Positions 15,813 to 25,172 of a stretch of 64,000 bases of DNA are shown here, one piece after another; the stretch's first letter is position 1; the number at the start of each line of letters is the position of its first letter. The position numbers and the translations under genes are program-made. The stretch is from Aeromicrobium sp. Sec7.5 (lineage in GTDB: Bacteria; Actinomycetota; Actinomycetes; Propionibacteriales; Nocardioidaceae). The stretch spans positions 1-64,000 of the forward strand of contig NZ_JBAJIJ010000003.1 in the NCBI RefSeq assembly GCF_036867135.1, written 5' to 3'. The notes under the pieces are model-generated. The model was not told the origin of the DNA, did not search any database, and saw only the letters and a program-made list of their open reading frames with translations.

Positions 15813-16154
15813 TCAGAGGTGCCTCTTCACATCCTGATTCAACGTGTTCCTCCACGCCGTCAAATAGCGGTCGGCTGGGGTGGCACCGCCGAGGAGCCGA
15901 TCGCAGTATGCCGCGACGTCGTCGCCGGTGACATCCAGGACCCGTCGGCCGTTGCCCGCGGCGGTCTCAAATTCCTGGAGGACGTCCTCGAGGATTGCGA
16001 CGATGTCCATTCCATCGTCGGCGGTGAAGCGCCACATGTATGACTTCATGCGGTCATAGACCATGCGGTAGTCGCCGGGCAGTGCGTCGGCTCGCGCCTC
16101 CATCTTCTTCCAAGTCTTTCGGTTGCCCATCATCTTGGTCAGGATGCTGCTCAT
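15813..16154 (-). CDS. DUF1048 family protein
   Basis: This is a 113-residue helical protein with the DUF1048 pattern, starting MGNRKTWKKMEARADALPGDY followed by YMWRFTADDGMDIVAILEDVLQEFE. Proteins of this family commonly sit beside drug-responsive regulators and ABC exporters, but their biochemical role is unknown. Here it lies between the permease gene and the MerR gene in the same operon. Confidence 0.8.
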   Translation of the reverse strand: MSSILTKMMGNRKTWKKMEARADALPGDYRMVYDRMKSYMWRFTADDGMDIVAILEDVLQEFETAAGNGRRVLDVTGDDVAAYCDRLLGGATPADRYLTAWRNTLNQDVKRHL

Positions 16155-16208
16155 CGTGTTCTCTCTTCTGTGGTGATCGGTCTTGGTGAGTGAGTGAGTG
16201 ACTGCGGT

Positions 16209-16970
16209 TCAGGCGATCTTTCGTCGGTAGACGCGCATCGCTAGCCCGTACGCGAGCACGAGCAGGCCGGCACACCAGGCGAACGCCAAAATCAACTCGT
16301 CACCCACGTCCCGTTGTGCGAACAGGTCGCGGATGGCGTCAACGATCGATGTGACTGGCTGGTGCTCCGCGAACCACCGCACGGGCCCGGGCATGCCCTC
16401 AGTGGGCACGAACGCCGAGCTGATGAACGGAAGAAAGATCAGCGGAAAGGAGAAGCCGCTGACGCCGTCAACCGAAGTGGCGGTGAGGCCGGCGATCACG
16501 GCCACCCAGGCCAGCGCCAGCGTGAACAGCGCGAGGATTCCGATCACGGTGAGCCAGTTGAGGACACTGGCGCTCGTCCGGAATCCCATGAGCAGCGCGG
16601 CGAGCACGACCAGGGCAACGGAGATCAGGTTTGCGACGAGCGACGTCAGCACGTGACCCCACAGGACTGAGGACCGAGCAATCGGCATGGTCTGGAACCG
16701 AGCGAAGATGCCGCCGGATACGTCCAGGAAGAGCCGGTAGGCCGTGTAGGAGATCCCAGAAGCCACGGTGATGAGCAAGATTCCAGGCAGGAGGTAGTTC
16801 ACGTAGTTGTCACTGCCGGCTTGGATCGCTGCTCCGAAGACGTAGACGAACAGCAACAACATCGCGATGGGGGTGAGTGCGGTGGTGATGATGGTGTCGG
16901 GGCTGCGGGCGATGTGTCGCAGCGAACGCTTGAGCATGACGCCGGAGTCGCCGATGACTGGTGTGAGCAT
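16209..16970 (-). CDS. ABC-2 type permease (DrrB-like)
   Basis: This is a 253-residue membrane protein with six hydrophobic helices. The opening LKRSLRHIARSPDTIITTALTP and the FLPFISSAFVPTEGMPGPVRWFAEHQPVT segment are hallmarks of daunorubicin-resistance-type ABC-2 exporters. It pairs with the ATPase encoded 11 bp upstream; together they should form a drug or lipid exporter. The substrate is unknown. Confidence 0.88.
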   Translation of the reverse strand: MLTPVIGDSGVMLKRSLRHIARSPDTIITTALTPIAMLLLFVYVFGAAIQAGSDNYVNYLLPGILLITVASGISYTAYRLFLDVSGGIFARFQTMPIARSSVLWGHVLTSLVANLISVALVVLAALLMGFRTSASVLNWLTVIGILALFTLALAWVAVIAGLTATSVDGVSGFSFPLIFLPFISSAFVPTEGMPGPVRWFAEHQPVTSIVDAIRDLFAQRDVGDELILAFAWCAGLLVLAYGLAMRVYRRKIA

Positions 16971-16981
16971 GGTCGTGGTCC

Positions 16982-17749
<768 letters not shown>

Positions 17750-17756
17750 ACCGAGA

Positions 17757-17787
17757 GTTTGGGGGCCTGACCCTGCGTCATGGTCAA
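17757..17787 (-). promoter_or_regulatory. MerR-type promoter of the ABC exporter operon
   Basis: On the minus strand, TTGACC (-35) is followed after a long 19-20 bp spacer by a CAAACT-like -10. The spacer contains an imperfect dyad, TGACC-N9-GGTCA on the plus strand at 17768-17786. Long spacers with a central dyad are how MerR activators work: they untwist the DNA when bound to ligand. The regulator is probably the MerR encoded at the end of this operon. Confidence 0.6.
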
Positions 17788-17939
17788 GCCTTCAACGCAG
17801 CCAATGTGTCAGCCTCCGCTGCAGCGGCAGGCGGCACTTCCGGGGGTTCGGATCAGAGGCCCGTCACACGAGGAGGTGCGCCCGATCAGCGACTACTCCA
17901 GCCTGATGCCCCCTGTCCGCGCGGGGGCTCGAATGCGGC

Positions 17940-19310
17940 TCAGCCGTTTCGCACCGCCTGCCTTGAGAGCACGACTGCTGCTCCTGCGACGACTACCGCC
18001 GCCGCGTAGACGACGTCGTAGCCGCTCGCTCCAGCGACCGTTGTCAGCACGACACCTGCGCCCGCGAGGAAGGCTGAGGTAGCCATGCTCTCGGACGCTT
18101 GCAGTGCCGAGCTGTTGGCGCCATGCTCGCCGGGTTGGGAGCCGGCGACGACACCTGAAGAGATTCTCGGGTAGGCCATGCCCATGCCGATTCCCATGAG
18201 GACGCACCCGGCGACGGCCCCGGCGACCGGAATCGCCCCGCTGATGAAGGCCAGTGCTCCGACCGGGCCGCAGACGACGAGCGACGTGGCGCGGAACAAC
18301 GTCCGGCCAGCGCTGGTGGAACTGTCAGCGGTCCGGCCCTGCACCCAGGCGCCGACCGCCCAGCCGAGTGCGCCGATCGCGATGACCAGACCGGCGTTAC
18401 CGGGAGAGAAGTCCCGCTCCTTCTGGAGGTAGAGGGGCAGGTAGACGTCGGTGGTCACGACTGCGGCTCCGAGCAACCCCCGCAGACCGATCAGGGCCGG
18501 CACGCCTGGACTAGCACGGAGTGTTCCCGGCGGGAGGAGCTGGGTGCTCAGCAGCACGAGGGCAGTGACGAGAACGACCAAGAGGATCGTGTTGCGGGGG
18601 TAGGGCTGCTGGCCACCCAGGTGAAGTCCCATCAGGCAGGTAGCAGCGGCGACCGCGGCCCAGCCCTTCCGTCCGAAAACCGGCCCGGTCGACAATCGCG
18701 GACCGGAGTCGCCGGCTCCCGTCGACCGGGGCGTCCAAGTCGCCCAGAGCAAGCCGGCCAAGGCGATGGCTGACCCGACCAGCACGACGGCGAAGACGAT
18801 TCGCCAGTGCAGCACTTCGGCGACGAGGCCCGCCGCGAGCGGCCCCGCCATTGACGGGACCAGCCAGGCGGCAGTGAGGAGTCCGAACATGTTCGCCTGG
18901 AGTGGGCCTGGGATGTGTTTGGCGATGGCGACGTAGATCACGACGGAGTCGATACCGCCGCCAAGGCCCTGGAGAAAGCGGCCGACGACGAAGGTCGTCA
19001 TGTCGGGGGCGACCGCGCACAGGCCGATGCCGAGAAGGAACAACGCTCCACCCCCCATCAGCGGGATGGTGACGCCGGCGCGGTCGGCCCAGGACCCGCC
19101 GGCGATCATGCCGACCAGGGCGGCCGTGAGCGTAGCGGCGTAGGCGACGGAGTACCACTGCAGTCCGTCGAGGTCCGTTGCGACCACGGGCAGGACGGTG
19201 GTCACGGCGAAGGACTCGATCGCGATGAAGGTCATCAGCGCCAAGGCAGCTGCGACGACTGGCCACCGTCCGGAGCTCCACAGTCGCTCCCGATCGGTGT
19301 TCACGCTCAT
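17940..19310 (-). CDS. MFS transporter
   Basis: This is a 456-residue multidrug-type major facilitator with about 12-14 helices. It begins with a cytosolic SVNTDRERLWSSGRWP segment and the first helix ALMTFIAIESFAVTTVLPVV; motif A-like residues follow in MIAGGSWADRAGV. Its ATG overlaps the stop of the quinone-reductase-like gene (ATGA), making it the last gene of a three-gene operon headed by a DsbA-like protein and facing SoxR. It is probably part of a redox-cycling-compound defence. Confidence 0.85.
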   Translation of the reverse strand: MSVNTDRERLWSSGRWPVVAAALALMTFIAIESFAVTTVLPVVATDLDGLQWYSVAYAATLTAALVGMIAGGSWADRAGVTIPLMGGGALFLLGIGLCAVAPDMTTFVVGRFLQGLGGGIDSVVIYVAIAKHIPGPLQANMFGLLTAAWLVPSMAGPLAAGLVAEVLHWRIVFAVVLVGSAIALAGLLWATWTPRSTGAGDSGPRLSTGPVFGRKGWAAVAAATCLMGLHLGGQQPYPRNTILLVVLVTALVLLSTQLLPPGTLRASPGVPALIGLRGLLGAAVVTTDVYLPLYLQKERDFSPGNAGLVIAIGALGWAVGAWVQGRTADSSTSAGRTLFRATSLVVCGPVGALAFISGAIPVAGAVAGCVLMGIGMGMAYPRISSGVVAGSQPGEHGANSSALQASESMATSAFLAGAGVVLTTVAGASGYDVVYAAAVVVAGAAVVLSRQAVRNG

Positions 19311-20236
19311 CTCGTCTGGCCGGTCGTCAGCGCGATCTTGCCGCGTCCGTGCCCGGACTCGACGTCGCGGTGCGCGGCGGCCGCCTCGTCGAGGTCGTAC
19401 GTGCGCCGGACGTGGATCCGGAGAGTTCCGTCGTCGACACGGTCCATCAGGTCCTGGAGCCTCGCGGCCGACCTGTCGCTGCGGATGACCCGGCACCCGA
19501 GCTCCTGGGCGAGGGCCATGTCGACGATCGTCGCGATCCGATCACGATCGGCCACTACCTGGACGGCACTGCGCAGGTTGTCGTGCCCGGCCGCGTCGAA
19601 GGCGACGTCCACCGGCGCCGTTGTCACTGCGCGGATCCGCTCGAGCTGTCCCGGGCCGTACTCCACGGGCACGGCGCCCAGGCCGCGCACGTACTCATGG
19701 TTTTCTGCGCTGGCGGTGCCGATCACCTGGGCACCGCGTACGACGGCCAGTTGAACGAACACCGTGCCGACCCCACCTGCGGCACCGTGAACCAGGACCG
19801 TCTCTCCCGCACTGATTCCGAGTACATCGACGGCGGTGTGGGCGGTCTGACCCGATGCCGACAGGACACCTGCCGCCTCCCAGGGCACACCGGCCGGCTT
19901 CCGGACGATCTGTGTCGCGGGGACCGCCACGAGTTCGGCGTAGCAGCCGAGGACACGGAACCCGGCGGCCTCGTCGCCCAGGGACCATCCGGTCACATCC
20001 GGGCCGACGTTCTCGATGACACCGGCGAACTCGTTTCCCAGAATCTGGGGGAACATGATCGTGGCGCCCGGTGGGGTCCATCCGCCGCGGATCGCAGCAT
20101 CGGTGATCTGGACACCCGCCGCAAGGACCCGGACCAGCACTTCACCCGGACCAGGGACGGGCACCTCGACGTCCCGTGCTGTCAATGCGTCGGCGGGGCC
20201 GAAGGCGTCGATCGCGGCCGCGCGCATCGTGCTCAT
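19307..20236 (-). CDS. Zinc-independent quinone oxidoreductase (MDR family)
   Basis: This is a 309-residue medium-chain dehydrogenase/reductase. The N-terminal GroES-like domain (MRAAAIDAFGPADALTARDVEVPVPGPGEVLVRV) lacks the zinc ligands of alcohol dehydrogenases. The Rossmann domain carries VLVHGAAGGVGTVFVQLAV, the NADPH-binding pattern of QOR-like enzymes. It should reduce quinones or enones with NADPH. It overlaps both neighbours by ATGA-type junctions, within a SoxR-linked operon that makes sense as detoxification of redox-cycling compounds. Confidence 0.87.
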   Translation of the reverse strand: MSTMRAAAIDAFGPADALTARDVEVPVPGPGEVLVRVLAAGVQITDAAIRGGWTPPGATIMFPQILGNEFAGVIENVGPDVTGWSLGDEAAGFRVLGCYAELVAVPATQIVRKPAGVPWEAAGVLSASGQTAHTAVDVLGISAGETVLVHGAAGGVGTVFVQLAVVRGAQVIGTASAENHEYVRGLGAVPVEYGPGQLERIRAVTTAPVDVAFDAAGHDNLRSAVQVVADRDRIATIVDMALAQELGCRVIRSDRSAARLQDLMDRVDDGTLRIHVRRTYDLDEAAAAHRDVESGHGRGKIALTTGQTR

Positions 20237-20895
20237 GCGGTGACCTCGGTCGCGGCCGCGAGGACCGTGACGAGGTCCTCCACGCTTCGACTCCCGGACA
20301 ACATCGTGTCGGCGGCGAGCACGGTGGGAACCGATCGGACTCCTAGGCGCTGAGCCTCCCGGAGGTCAGCATCAACCTCGGAGACGAACTCCGCGCCAGC
20401 GAGCATGTGCTCGACCGCCGCTTGGTCGAGCCCGATCTCCACACCAGCCGCGACCAGAACGGCAGCCTGACCGAGGTCGGCGTTACGACGGAAGTGCAGG
20501 TCGAAGATCGTCTCCCACGCACTCTCGACACCAACGTCATCGGTCACGGCCGCCAGCTTCAAGAGCCGGTGGACGGTCCGCGAGTCGAAGATCCGCGCCG
20601 TGTCCATCCTGATCTCCAGCCCCTCCGCACGGCCGGCGGACTCGATCCGGTCGCCACTGACTTCCCAGTCCGACCTGCTCATGCCCCAGTCCCCGAGCGC
20701 CGCCTCGCGCACCGTGATCCCGGACACCGGTGGGCCCTTGGGCTCGAGCAGGAACGCCCGACGCACCACCTCCGGCACTGGGCGGTTGCTCCCCAGGAGG
20801 ACCTTCTGGGCTTCGGCCATTCGCCGGTGGCCGATCCAGCACCACGGACACCTCACATCGGCCCACACCTGAACAGTCCCCGAATTGACGGTCAT
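20233..20895 (-). CDS. DsbA-family oxidoreductase (FrnE-like)
   Basis: This is a 220-residue thioredoxin-fold protein with active site CPWC in VQVWADVRCPWCWIGHRRMAEA, a helical insertion, and the cis-Pro loop GVRSVPTVLA. There is no signal peptide, so it acts in the cytosol, like FrnE and 2-hydroxychromene-2-carboxylate isomerase relatives. It is the first gene of a three-gene operon divergent from soxR. Cytosolic dithiol-disulfide oxidoreductases of this kind are often induced by oxidative stress. Confidence 0.85.
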   Translation of the reverse strand: MTVNSGTVQVWADVRCPWCWIGHRRMAEAQKVLLGSNRPVPEVVRRAFLLEPKGPPVSGITVREAALGDWGMSRSDWEVSGDRIESAGRAEGLEIRMDTARIFDSRTVHRLLKLAAVTDDVGVESAWETIFDLHFRRNADLGQAAVLVAAGVEIGLDQAAVEHMLAGAEFVSEVDADLREAQRLGVRSVPTVLAADTMLSGSRSVEDLVTVLAAATEVTA

Positions 20896-20940
20896 GTAGT
20901 CCTCCAGCAGTCGCGATCAACAGATGACTACACTCCACTT

Positions 20941-20958
20941 CATCAAGTCCACTTGATG
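20941..20958. promoter_or_regulatory. SoxR box
   Basis: The perfect dyad CATCAAGT-CC-ACTTGATG lies between the divergent dsbA-like operon and soxR. It matches the known SoxR operator core TCAAGT-N2-ACTTGA. On the minus strand, TTGACA overlaps its edge as a -35, which places the dyad in the spacer of the dsbA-like promoter. Confidence 0.75.
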
Positions 20959-20987
20959 TCAAGCAGCGACCGAGGAAGGACCGAAGG

Positions 20988-21437
20988 GTGCCGCAGATCG
21001 ACCCCGACCTCGTCTGGCTCAAGCCCGGACAAGTCGCCGCACGAGCCGGCATCGCCGTCTCGGCACTGCACTACTACGAGAGCCTCGGCCTGATCACCAG
21101 CCGACGCACCGCAGGCAACCGCCGCGAGTATCGGCGCGACACCCTGCGCCTCATCGCCTTCATCCGCACCGCCCAACGCGTCGGCGTCTCACTGACAGAC
21201 ATCAAGAAGGCCATCGACGAACTTCCCGCCGAAGGACTCCCCACAACCCGCGACTGGGCACGGATCTCACGCCAATGGCACGACGACCTCACCGCTCGCA
21301 TCACCGAGCTCACCGCACTGCGCGACACCTTCACCCACTGCATCGGCTGCGGCTGCCTCTCCCTCAAGGCCTGCCCGTACTCCAACCCCGACGACGTCCT
21401 CGGCCTCGACGGAGCCGGACCACGACGGTTCCCATGA
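20988..21437 (+). CDS. soxR: Redox-sensitive transcriptional activator SoxR
   Basis: This is a 149-residue MerR-family protein. The winged helix is VAARAGIAVSALHYYESLGLI, and the [2Fe-2S]-binding cluster CIGCGCLSLKACPYSNPDD has the SoxR spacing CX2CXCX5C. It starts with GTG at 20988 behind GAGGAAGGA. It senses redox-cycling compounds by cluster oxidation. In actinobacteria SoxR usually controls a few reductases and exporters rather than soxS, which fits the divergent DsbA/quinone reductase/MFS operon and the SoxR box at 20941. Confidence 0.92.
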   Translation: MPQIDPDLVWLKPGQVAARAGIAVSALHYYESLGLITSRRTAGNRREYRRDTLRLIAFIRTAQRVGVSLTDIKKAIDELPAEGLPTTRDWARISRQWHDDLTARITELTALRDTFTHCIGCGCLSLKACPYSNPDDVLGLDGAGPRRFP

Positions 21438-21608
21438 CCCCTTCAGCTGACTGGGGGCGAGGGCAAAGGCATCGGAGATCTGTCTAGGTGGTTGGTACGT
21501 TGCGCGCCGACGATGCGAACGATCCGCGACCACTCCTAGCCAGCCACACGACAGCGCAAGTCGCTTAGCCCTCTGATCGAAGTCGGCAGTGGCGGAGCCG
21601 AATCTCGA

Positions 21609-21752
21609 TCACCCGTCAGCCGACAGTCGCTTCAGAAGTGCGTCGTACTCGTGAGGATCCAATGGGCCGTTGCCGACCTCAGATTCTTCGAGCAGGTCGA
21701 GTCGTGCGGCACGCTCTTCGGGACGCGCACGGTCCGGCGAACGCGAGGGCAT
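21609..21752 (-). CDS. Possible small acidic protein
   Basis: This 47-residue frame starts with ATG at 21752. The protein is highly charged and ends LDPHEYDALLKRLSADG, a compact amphipathic helix. Composition looks protein-like, but there is no ribosome site, and it may be the relic of a longer gene. It lies downstream of, and on the same strand as, the TIR operon. The rest of 21438-21913 shows no gene; the island boundary with the SoxR region probably falls here. Confidence 0.35.
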   Translation of the reverse strand: MPSRSPDRARPEERAARLDLLEESEVGNGPLDPHEYDALLKRLSADG

Positions 21753-21913
21753 ACGACGAACTTATTCGACTGGCGTCGTGTCAGGTGGCAGCTTGCCTGC
21801 GGTGCGAGCGGTCAGCGTTCGCCACGCTCGGGCTGAGCGATGCGATCGGCACCCTGCCGAGGAACGCGTACATCAACGTGAGCTGGTCGTCTGGCCGCGT
21901 CCCGACGGGCGAA

Positions 21914-22810
21914 TCAGGGGTGCTGCCCGTCGTAGATCTCTTGCCTCTCGAGGAGCGTGAGGAGCAAGATCGAGGCGCAGCCGCTGAAGTACAGGCCAGA
22001 CAATGCACTCACGAGTGGGACTGGCACTTCTTGCAGCAATCTCGTAGCCACGGATAGTTGCGTCAACACCGCGGGAGCGGCAGCTACGACGATGATGATG
22101 GCAGTGGGCGATACGTGTAGGCGCTGCTTCGCTCTGCGGAGACTATGAACACGATTCGTTGCCGACCATCTCCTGTTCGCGAAAGCGGTCACGAAGGCCA
22201 GTGGCGCCACCAGTGCGGCGACGTGGGCAAGCCACCACCATGCAGATAGATCAGGTCCCCGACCATCGACCGTTTGACTGATCTCTGATCCGACTTTGTA
22301 GCCAAGTAGCAGGATCCCGGCAACTGTCCACGTGGCGACCATGAACACGCTGAGCGCCCACCCACGCGCGTCGATCTCATCTGATTCCACACCTCCGCTC
22401 GGACCTCTTGCAGTGTTGTCGAAGATGGAGGCTGTGACGACGAACAGTGTCATCAACGCACCAATTGCCAGAACGGACCCCGCCGTGGCGAACCCTTGTG
22501 CGGAGGAAGTCGCGTAACTTCGCATCGCTTCGGCGACCTGCGACTCGTCCAACGCAGCGAGGGTGTCCTCCCCTGCTAGACCTGCCACTTCTGCTGGCGA
22601 GGTCGGTATTCCGTCGAGCACGATGTACAGGTAGGTCGCGAGCATCAGGGTCACCAACGTTGGGGGTGAAGCCTTCAGACTCAGTGCCTGGCTCCCGGGG
22701 GTGCGGACTCGTGTTGCGATCTGGACCGAGATGGTGATGACCAGCGCGGCGAGCACGCCCGAGAAGGCGGCTCCACTGGATGCGGAGTAGAGGGGTATCC
22801 AGCCGGGCAT
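21914..22810 (-). CDS. Hypothetical polytopic membrane protein of the TIR operon
   Basis: This is a 298-residue protein with about seven hydrophobic helices. It opens with AAFSGVLAALVITISVQIA and has a short periplasmic or cytosolic acidic loop (about residues 65-95) and a basic loop (FANRRWSATNRVHSLRRAKQRL). No family is recognised. It is the last of four minus-strand genes, 71 bp after the second TIR gene. If the cluster is a defence system, this could be a second membrane effector or a transporter accessory (inference). Confidence 0.6.
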   Translation of the reverse strand: MPGWIPLYSASSGAAFSGVLAALVITISVQIATRVRTPGSQALSLKASPPTLVTLMLATYLYIVLDGIPTSPAEVAGLAGEDTLAALDESQVAEAMRSYATSSAQGFATAGSVLAIGALMTLFVVTASIFDNTARGPSGGVESDEIDARGWALSVFMVATWTVAGILLLGYKVGSEISQTVDGRGPDLSAWWWLAHVAALVAPLAFVTAFANRRWSATNRVHSLRRAKQRLHVSPTAIIIVVAAAPAVLTQLSVATRLLQEVPVPLVSALSGLYFSGCASILLLTLLERQEIYDGQHP

Positions 22811-22881
22811 GCCATCTCCTGCAGACTAAGTTCTTGGACTCGAGGACTTTGATCCCCCGCTTCGCGAGGTTGCTGGGGCAG

Positions 22882-23460
22882 TTACGTATCGAGTCGATAG
22901 TGGTCGGCCCCCGCGATGAGGGCGTCCAGCGACTTGGTACGTCGTCTCAGGGGCCCTCCGCGAGTGATGACGACTCGCGGTGCGACGGTTCCCGAGGCGT
23001 ATCCCTTCTCTGCAAGGGGATACAGACCGACAAACTCTTGCCCGGGATAGGACCCGGTTCCTTCGATTGGGAGTATCGCGATGGACTCAGCACTCTTGAT
23101 GCCGTTGAAGTAGCCGAGTTCCCAGGGCATCCAGACGCTGCGAGACGATCGCGGTGAGGTGGCGTAGATCAGGGACCGCGACTGATTCATGCGTCGCTGC
23201 AGGGTTGCTGCGGTCGCCGCCGACACGTTTGCGCGGTCGAGGTGGGGGTCGTCGATCCAGTCGACGTACACCGAATTTCCTGACTTCTCGAGGGTGACCT
23301 TGATGCCGAGGATGAGATCGGCGTCGATCCTTGCGTGACTCAGGAACACGTCGTAGGTCGGGTACTCAGCGGAGGCGCGCAGGACCCTCTCCGATGATTC
23401 GTAGACGGTCGTCTTGGTGCGCGCAGTTGCGCGGAGCTCTGCCTCGGTGAACCTGCTCAT
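22882..23460 (-). CDS. TIR-domain protein
   Basis: This 192-residue protein has a short helical N-terminus followed by a TIR domain. Its first strand is YDVFLSHARIDADLILGIK, there is a BB-loop-like region (SVYVDWIDDPHLDR), and the segment WMPWELGYFNG holds the Glu expected at the NADase catalytic position. TIR domains of bacterial defence systems cleave NAD or make cyclic ADP-ribose-type signals. It starts 7 bp after the stop of the ThsB-like gene, so both TIR proteins are made together. A toxin or signalling role is inferred from domain and context. Confidence 0.82.
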   Translation of the reverse strand: MSRFTEAELRATARTKTTVYESSERVLRASAEYPTYDVFLSHARIDADLILGIKVTLEKSGNSVYVDWIDDPHLDRANVSAATAATLQRRMNQSRSLIYATSPRSSRSVWMPWELGYFNGIKSAESIAILPIEGTGSYPGQEFVGLYPLAEKGYASGTVAPRVVITRGGPLRRRTKSLDALIAGADHYRLDT

Positions 23461-23467
23461 GCGCGTT

Positions 23468-23914
23468 CTATCGTCCTGCCTGCTTGGCAGCGAGTTCGAT
23501 CCAAGCGGCGAGGTTCTTTCCACCGTCCTGCTGGTTCCACTTGTAGAGCGGGTAGCCGGACGGCAGCGGGTTCGCGCCGGTGGTGTCGGTGTGGAGCTCG
23601 CGGTCGAGGATCTTCGAGATATCGATACCGAGAAGTCCGTTCCCACGCTTGATGCTCTCTTCAATCTCGTACTTCACCCAGCGTCGCTGTGCGGTCTGCG
23701 CGCCAATGAGGACGATCGTCACCGATGTGCCGCGGAGTTGGCTGTCGATCCACGAGCGGATCGCAGGGGTACCTTGCCGTTTGATGGACTCCCACTGGGC
23801 CTTGTCGTAGAAGGGCGGCTTCTCATAGTTGCCGATGACAGCCGAGTTTCGGACCTTGGCGACCCTCCATGCGTCTCGGTCGTAGTGGAAGCTGAAGAAC
23901 ACTCGTCGTGCCAT
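23468..23914 (-). CDS. ThsB-like TIR (DUF1863) protein
   Basis: This 148-residue protein begins MARRVFFSFHYDRDAWRV, the diagnostic opening of the MTH538/ThsB TIR-like family, followed by VTIVLIGAQTAQRRWVKYEI and GNGLLGIDI. In Thoeris systems ThsB senses phage and makes an ADP-ribose-derived messenger. Here there is no ThsA (SIR2-SLOG or TM-Macro) partner. Instead it sits between a small membrane protein gene (7 bp upstream) and a second TIR gene (7 bp downstream). This suggests a related but different TIR system. Confidence 0.85.
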   Translation of the reverse strand: MARRVFFSFHYDRDAWRVAKVRNSAVIGNYEKPPFYDKAQWESIKRQGTPAIRSWIDSQLRGTSVTIVLIGAQTAQRRWVKYEIEESIKRGNGLLGIDISKILDRELHTDTTGANPLPSGYPLYKWNQQDGGKNLAAWIELAAKQAGR

Positions 23915-23921
23915 GTGGGAC

Positions 23922-24353
23922 CTATCGGTTGATGCTGATCGTGACTAGGGCGGTGGCGGCCAGGAGGCTGGCGTAGAAGCCGATTTGAGTTCGGCTCATC
24001 ACGGTTTCGATCCAGCCGGTGTTCCCGACGGTGATGTGCGCGGTGCTCAGGTTGAAGTCGATCTGGTCCGCAGGGAGTTGGCGGACTTCGTCGTAGAGCC
24101 CGCGGTACTTACGTTCCTGACTGAGGTAGAAGGCGTCGAGGGACCAGAAGACGACGATCGGCATGTACGCGATGAACACGTAGCGCTGCTCGCTGTCGGA
24201 AGCGGCCAGAGCGAAGAGGGCAGCGACAAGAGTGACGGCCCAGCCTTTGAGTAGGAATGAGTTCGCGGCCATCCTGGTGATCGTCAGTTGGATGAAGTCC
24301 AGGTGGCGGATACGGTCGTCGCTTGATGCGTGACCCTGCCCTTGCGCGGTCAC
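23922..24353 (-). CDS. Small membrane protein, putative effector of the TIR operon
   Basis: This 143-residue protein has two adjacent membrane helices (SFLLKGWAVTLVAALFALAAS and YVFIAYMPIVVFWSLDAFYL), a soluble acidic segment, and a third helix at the C-terminus (GFYASLLAATALVTISIN). The opening DDRIRHLDFIQLTITRMAANSF is a recurring pattern in small SLATT-like membrane proteins encoded beside TIR proteins. It starts with GTG at 24353. As the first gene of the operon it is a good candidate for the pore-forming or membrane-damaging part (inference). Confidence 0.7.
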   Translation of the reverse strand: MTAQGQGHASSDDRIRHLDFIQLTITRMAANSFLLKGWAVTLVAALFALAASDSEQRYVFIAYMPIVVFWSLDAFYLSQERKYRGLYDEVRQLPADQIDFNLSTAHITVGNTGWIETVMSRTQIGFYASLLAATALVTISINR

Positions 24354-24787
24354 TGGATGTCACCGTCCGCACCAACGGCGCTCGATTGGACGGGCGTCTC
24401 AATAGGTCGCTCGCTGCTCGGCGGGCACAGATGAGTCCGACCCGCACGCTCGCTGAGGACCTCCATGCCAAGTACTCACAGTTGGCGGCCCTCGATTACC
24501 GGTCGAGAAGGAGTTTTCGGCAACTTCTCGTCAGGACTGACGTCGCATTCCCACGTCGACGCCCGTGACCTGCCACTGATCGCGGCGGGCAGTTGGTCCG
24601 AAGCAGAAGTTGATGCTCGCCAGAGATTCCGCTTCAGCTGAGCGCGATCGCGAGCCCCTAGCCCGGGCGCAAGGCATTCGGCTGCCTCAGGTCATCGCAA
24701 TATCGCGGCGGACCTTACTGAGCCGGACACACATTCTCTGTCGGTGAGACCGCTGTAATTCCAGCGGAAAGTCCGCGAAGTGCGGGC
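24354..24787. other. Non-coding stretch, 434 bp
   Basis: Divergent intergenic region between the TIR operon and a secreted-protein gene. No open frame with protein-like composition is present. The right end is less GC-rich (around 24700-24790) and probably holds the promoter of the secreted protein; no convincing hexamers or repeats were seen. Confidence 0.5.
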
Positions 24788-25159
24788 ATGAATATCAATG
24801 CGCGCATCGCGCGAATCGCCGCCCCGCTTCTCCTCGCTTCCGGACTTGTGGTCGCCAGTCCCACTCAAGCCTCGGCAGCCTTGTCCGATTGCCCTTCCGG
24901 ATACCTGTGCCTCTGGTCCGGCACCAACTACACCGGAACTTTGAAGAAGATCTCGGTCACCAACTCGTACGTATCGACGTCGTTGCCGACCGTCCGCTCG
25001 TACTACAACAAGCGTTCCTACCGCTCGCTCCTGTACTCCGGCACGGGTGGGACCGGCTCGAACGCCTGCCTGTCCAGCAACGTCGCATCGCCGAACGTGA
25101 GCGGTTGGCCGAGCTACGCGAAGTCCGCCTTCCTCTCGACGACCGTGTCGTTCTGCTGA
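24788..25159 (+). CDS. Secreted peptidase-inhibitor I36-like protein
   Basis: This 123-residue precursor has a clear Sec signal peptide (basic start, hydrophobic core LLLASGLVVASP, cleavage near ASA-AL at about 31). The mature part carries CPSGYLCLWSGTNYTGTLKK, the signature of the inhibitor I36/beta-gamma-crystallin-like secreted family, and two further Cys. It is likely a small extracellular disulfide-bonded protein. It lies just upstream of an ECF sigma factor gene, which may or may not be linked. The inhibitor activity is a family-level guess. Confidence 0.82.
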   Translation: MNINARIARIAAPLLLASGLVVASPTQASAALSDCPSGYLCLWSGTNYTGTLKKISVTNSYVSTSLPTVRSYYNKRSYRSLLYSGTGGTGSNACLSSNVASPNVSGWPSYAKSAFLSTTVSFC

Positions 25160-25172
25160 ACCACTGGCAAGT

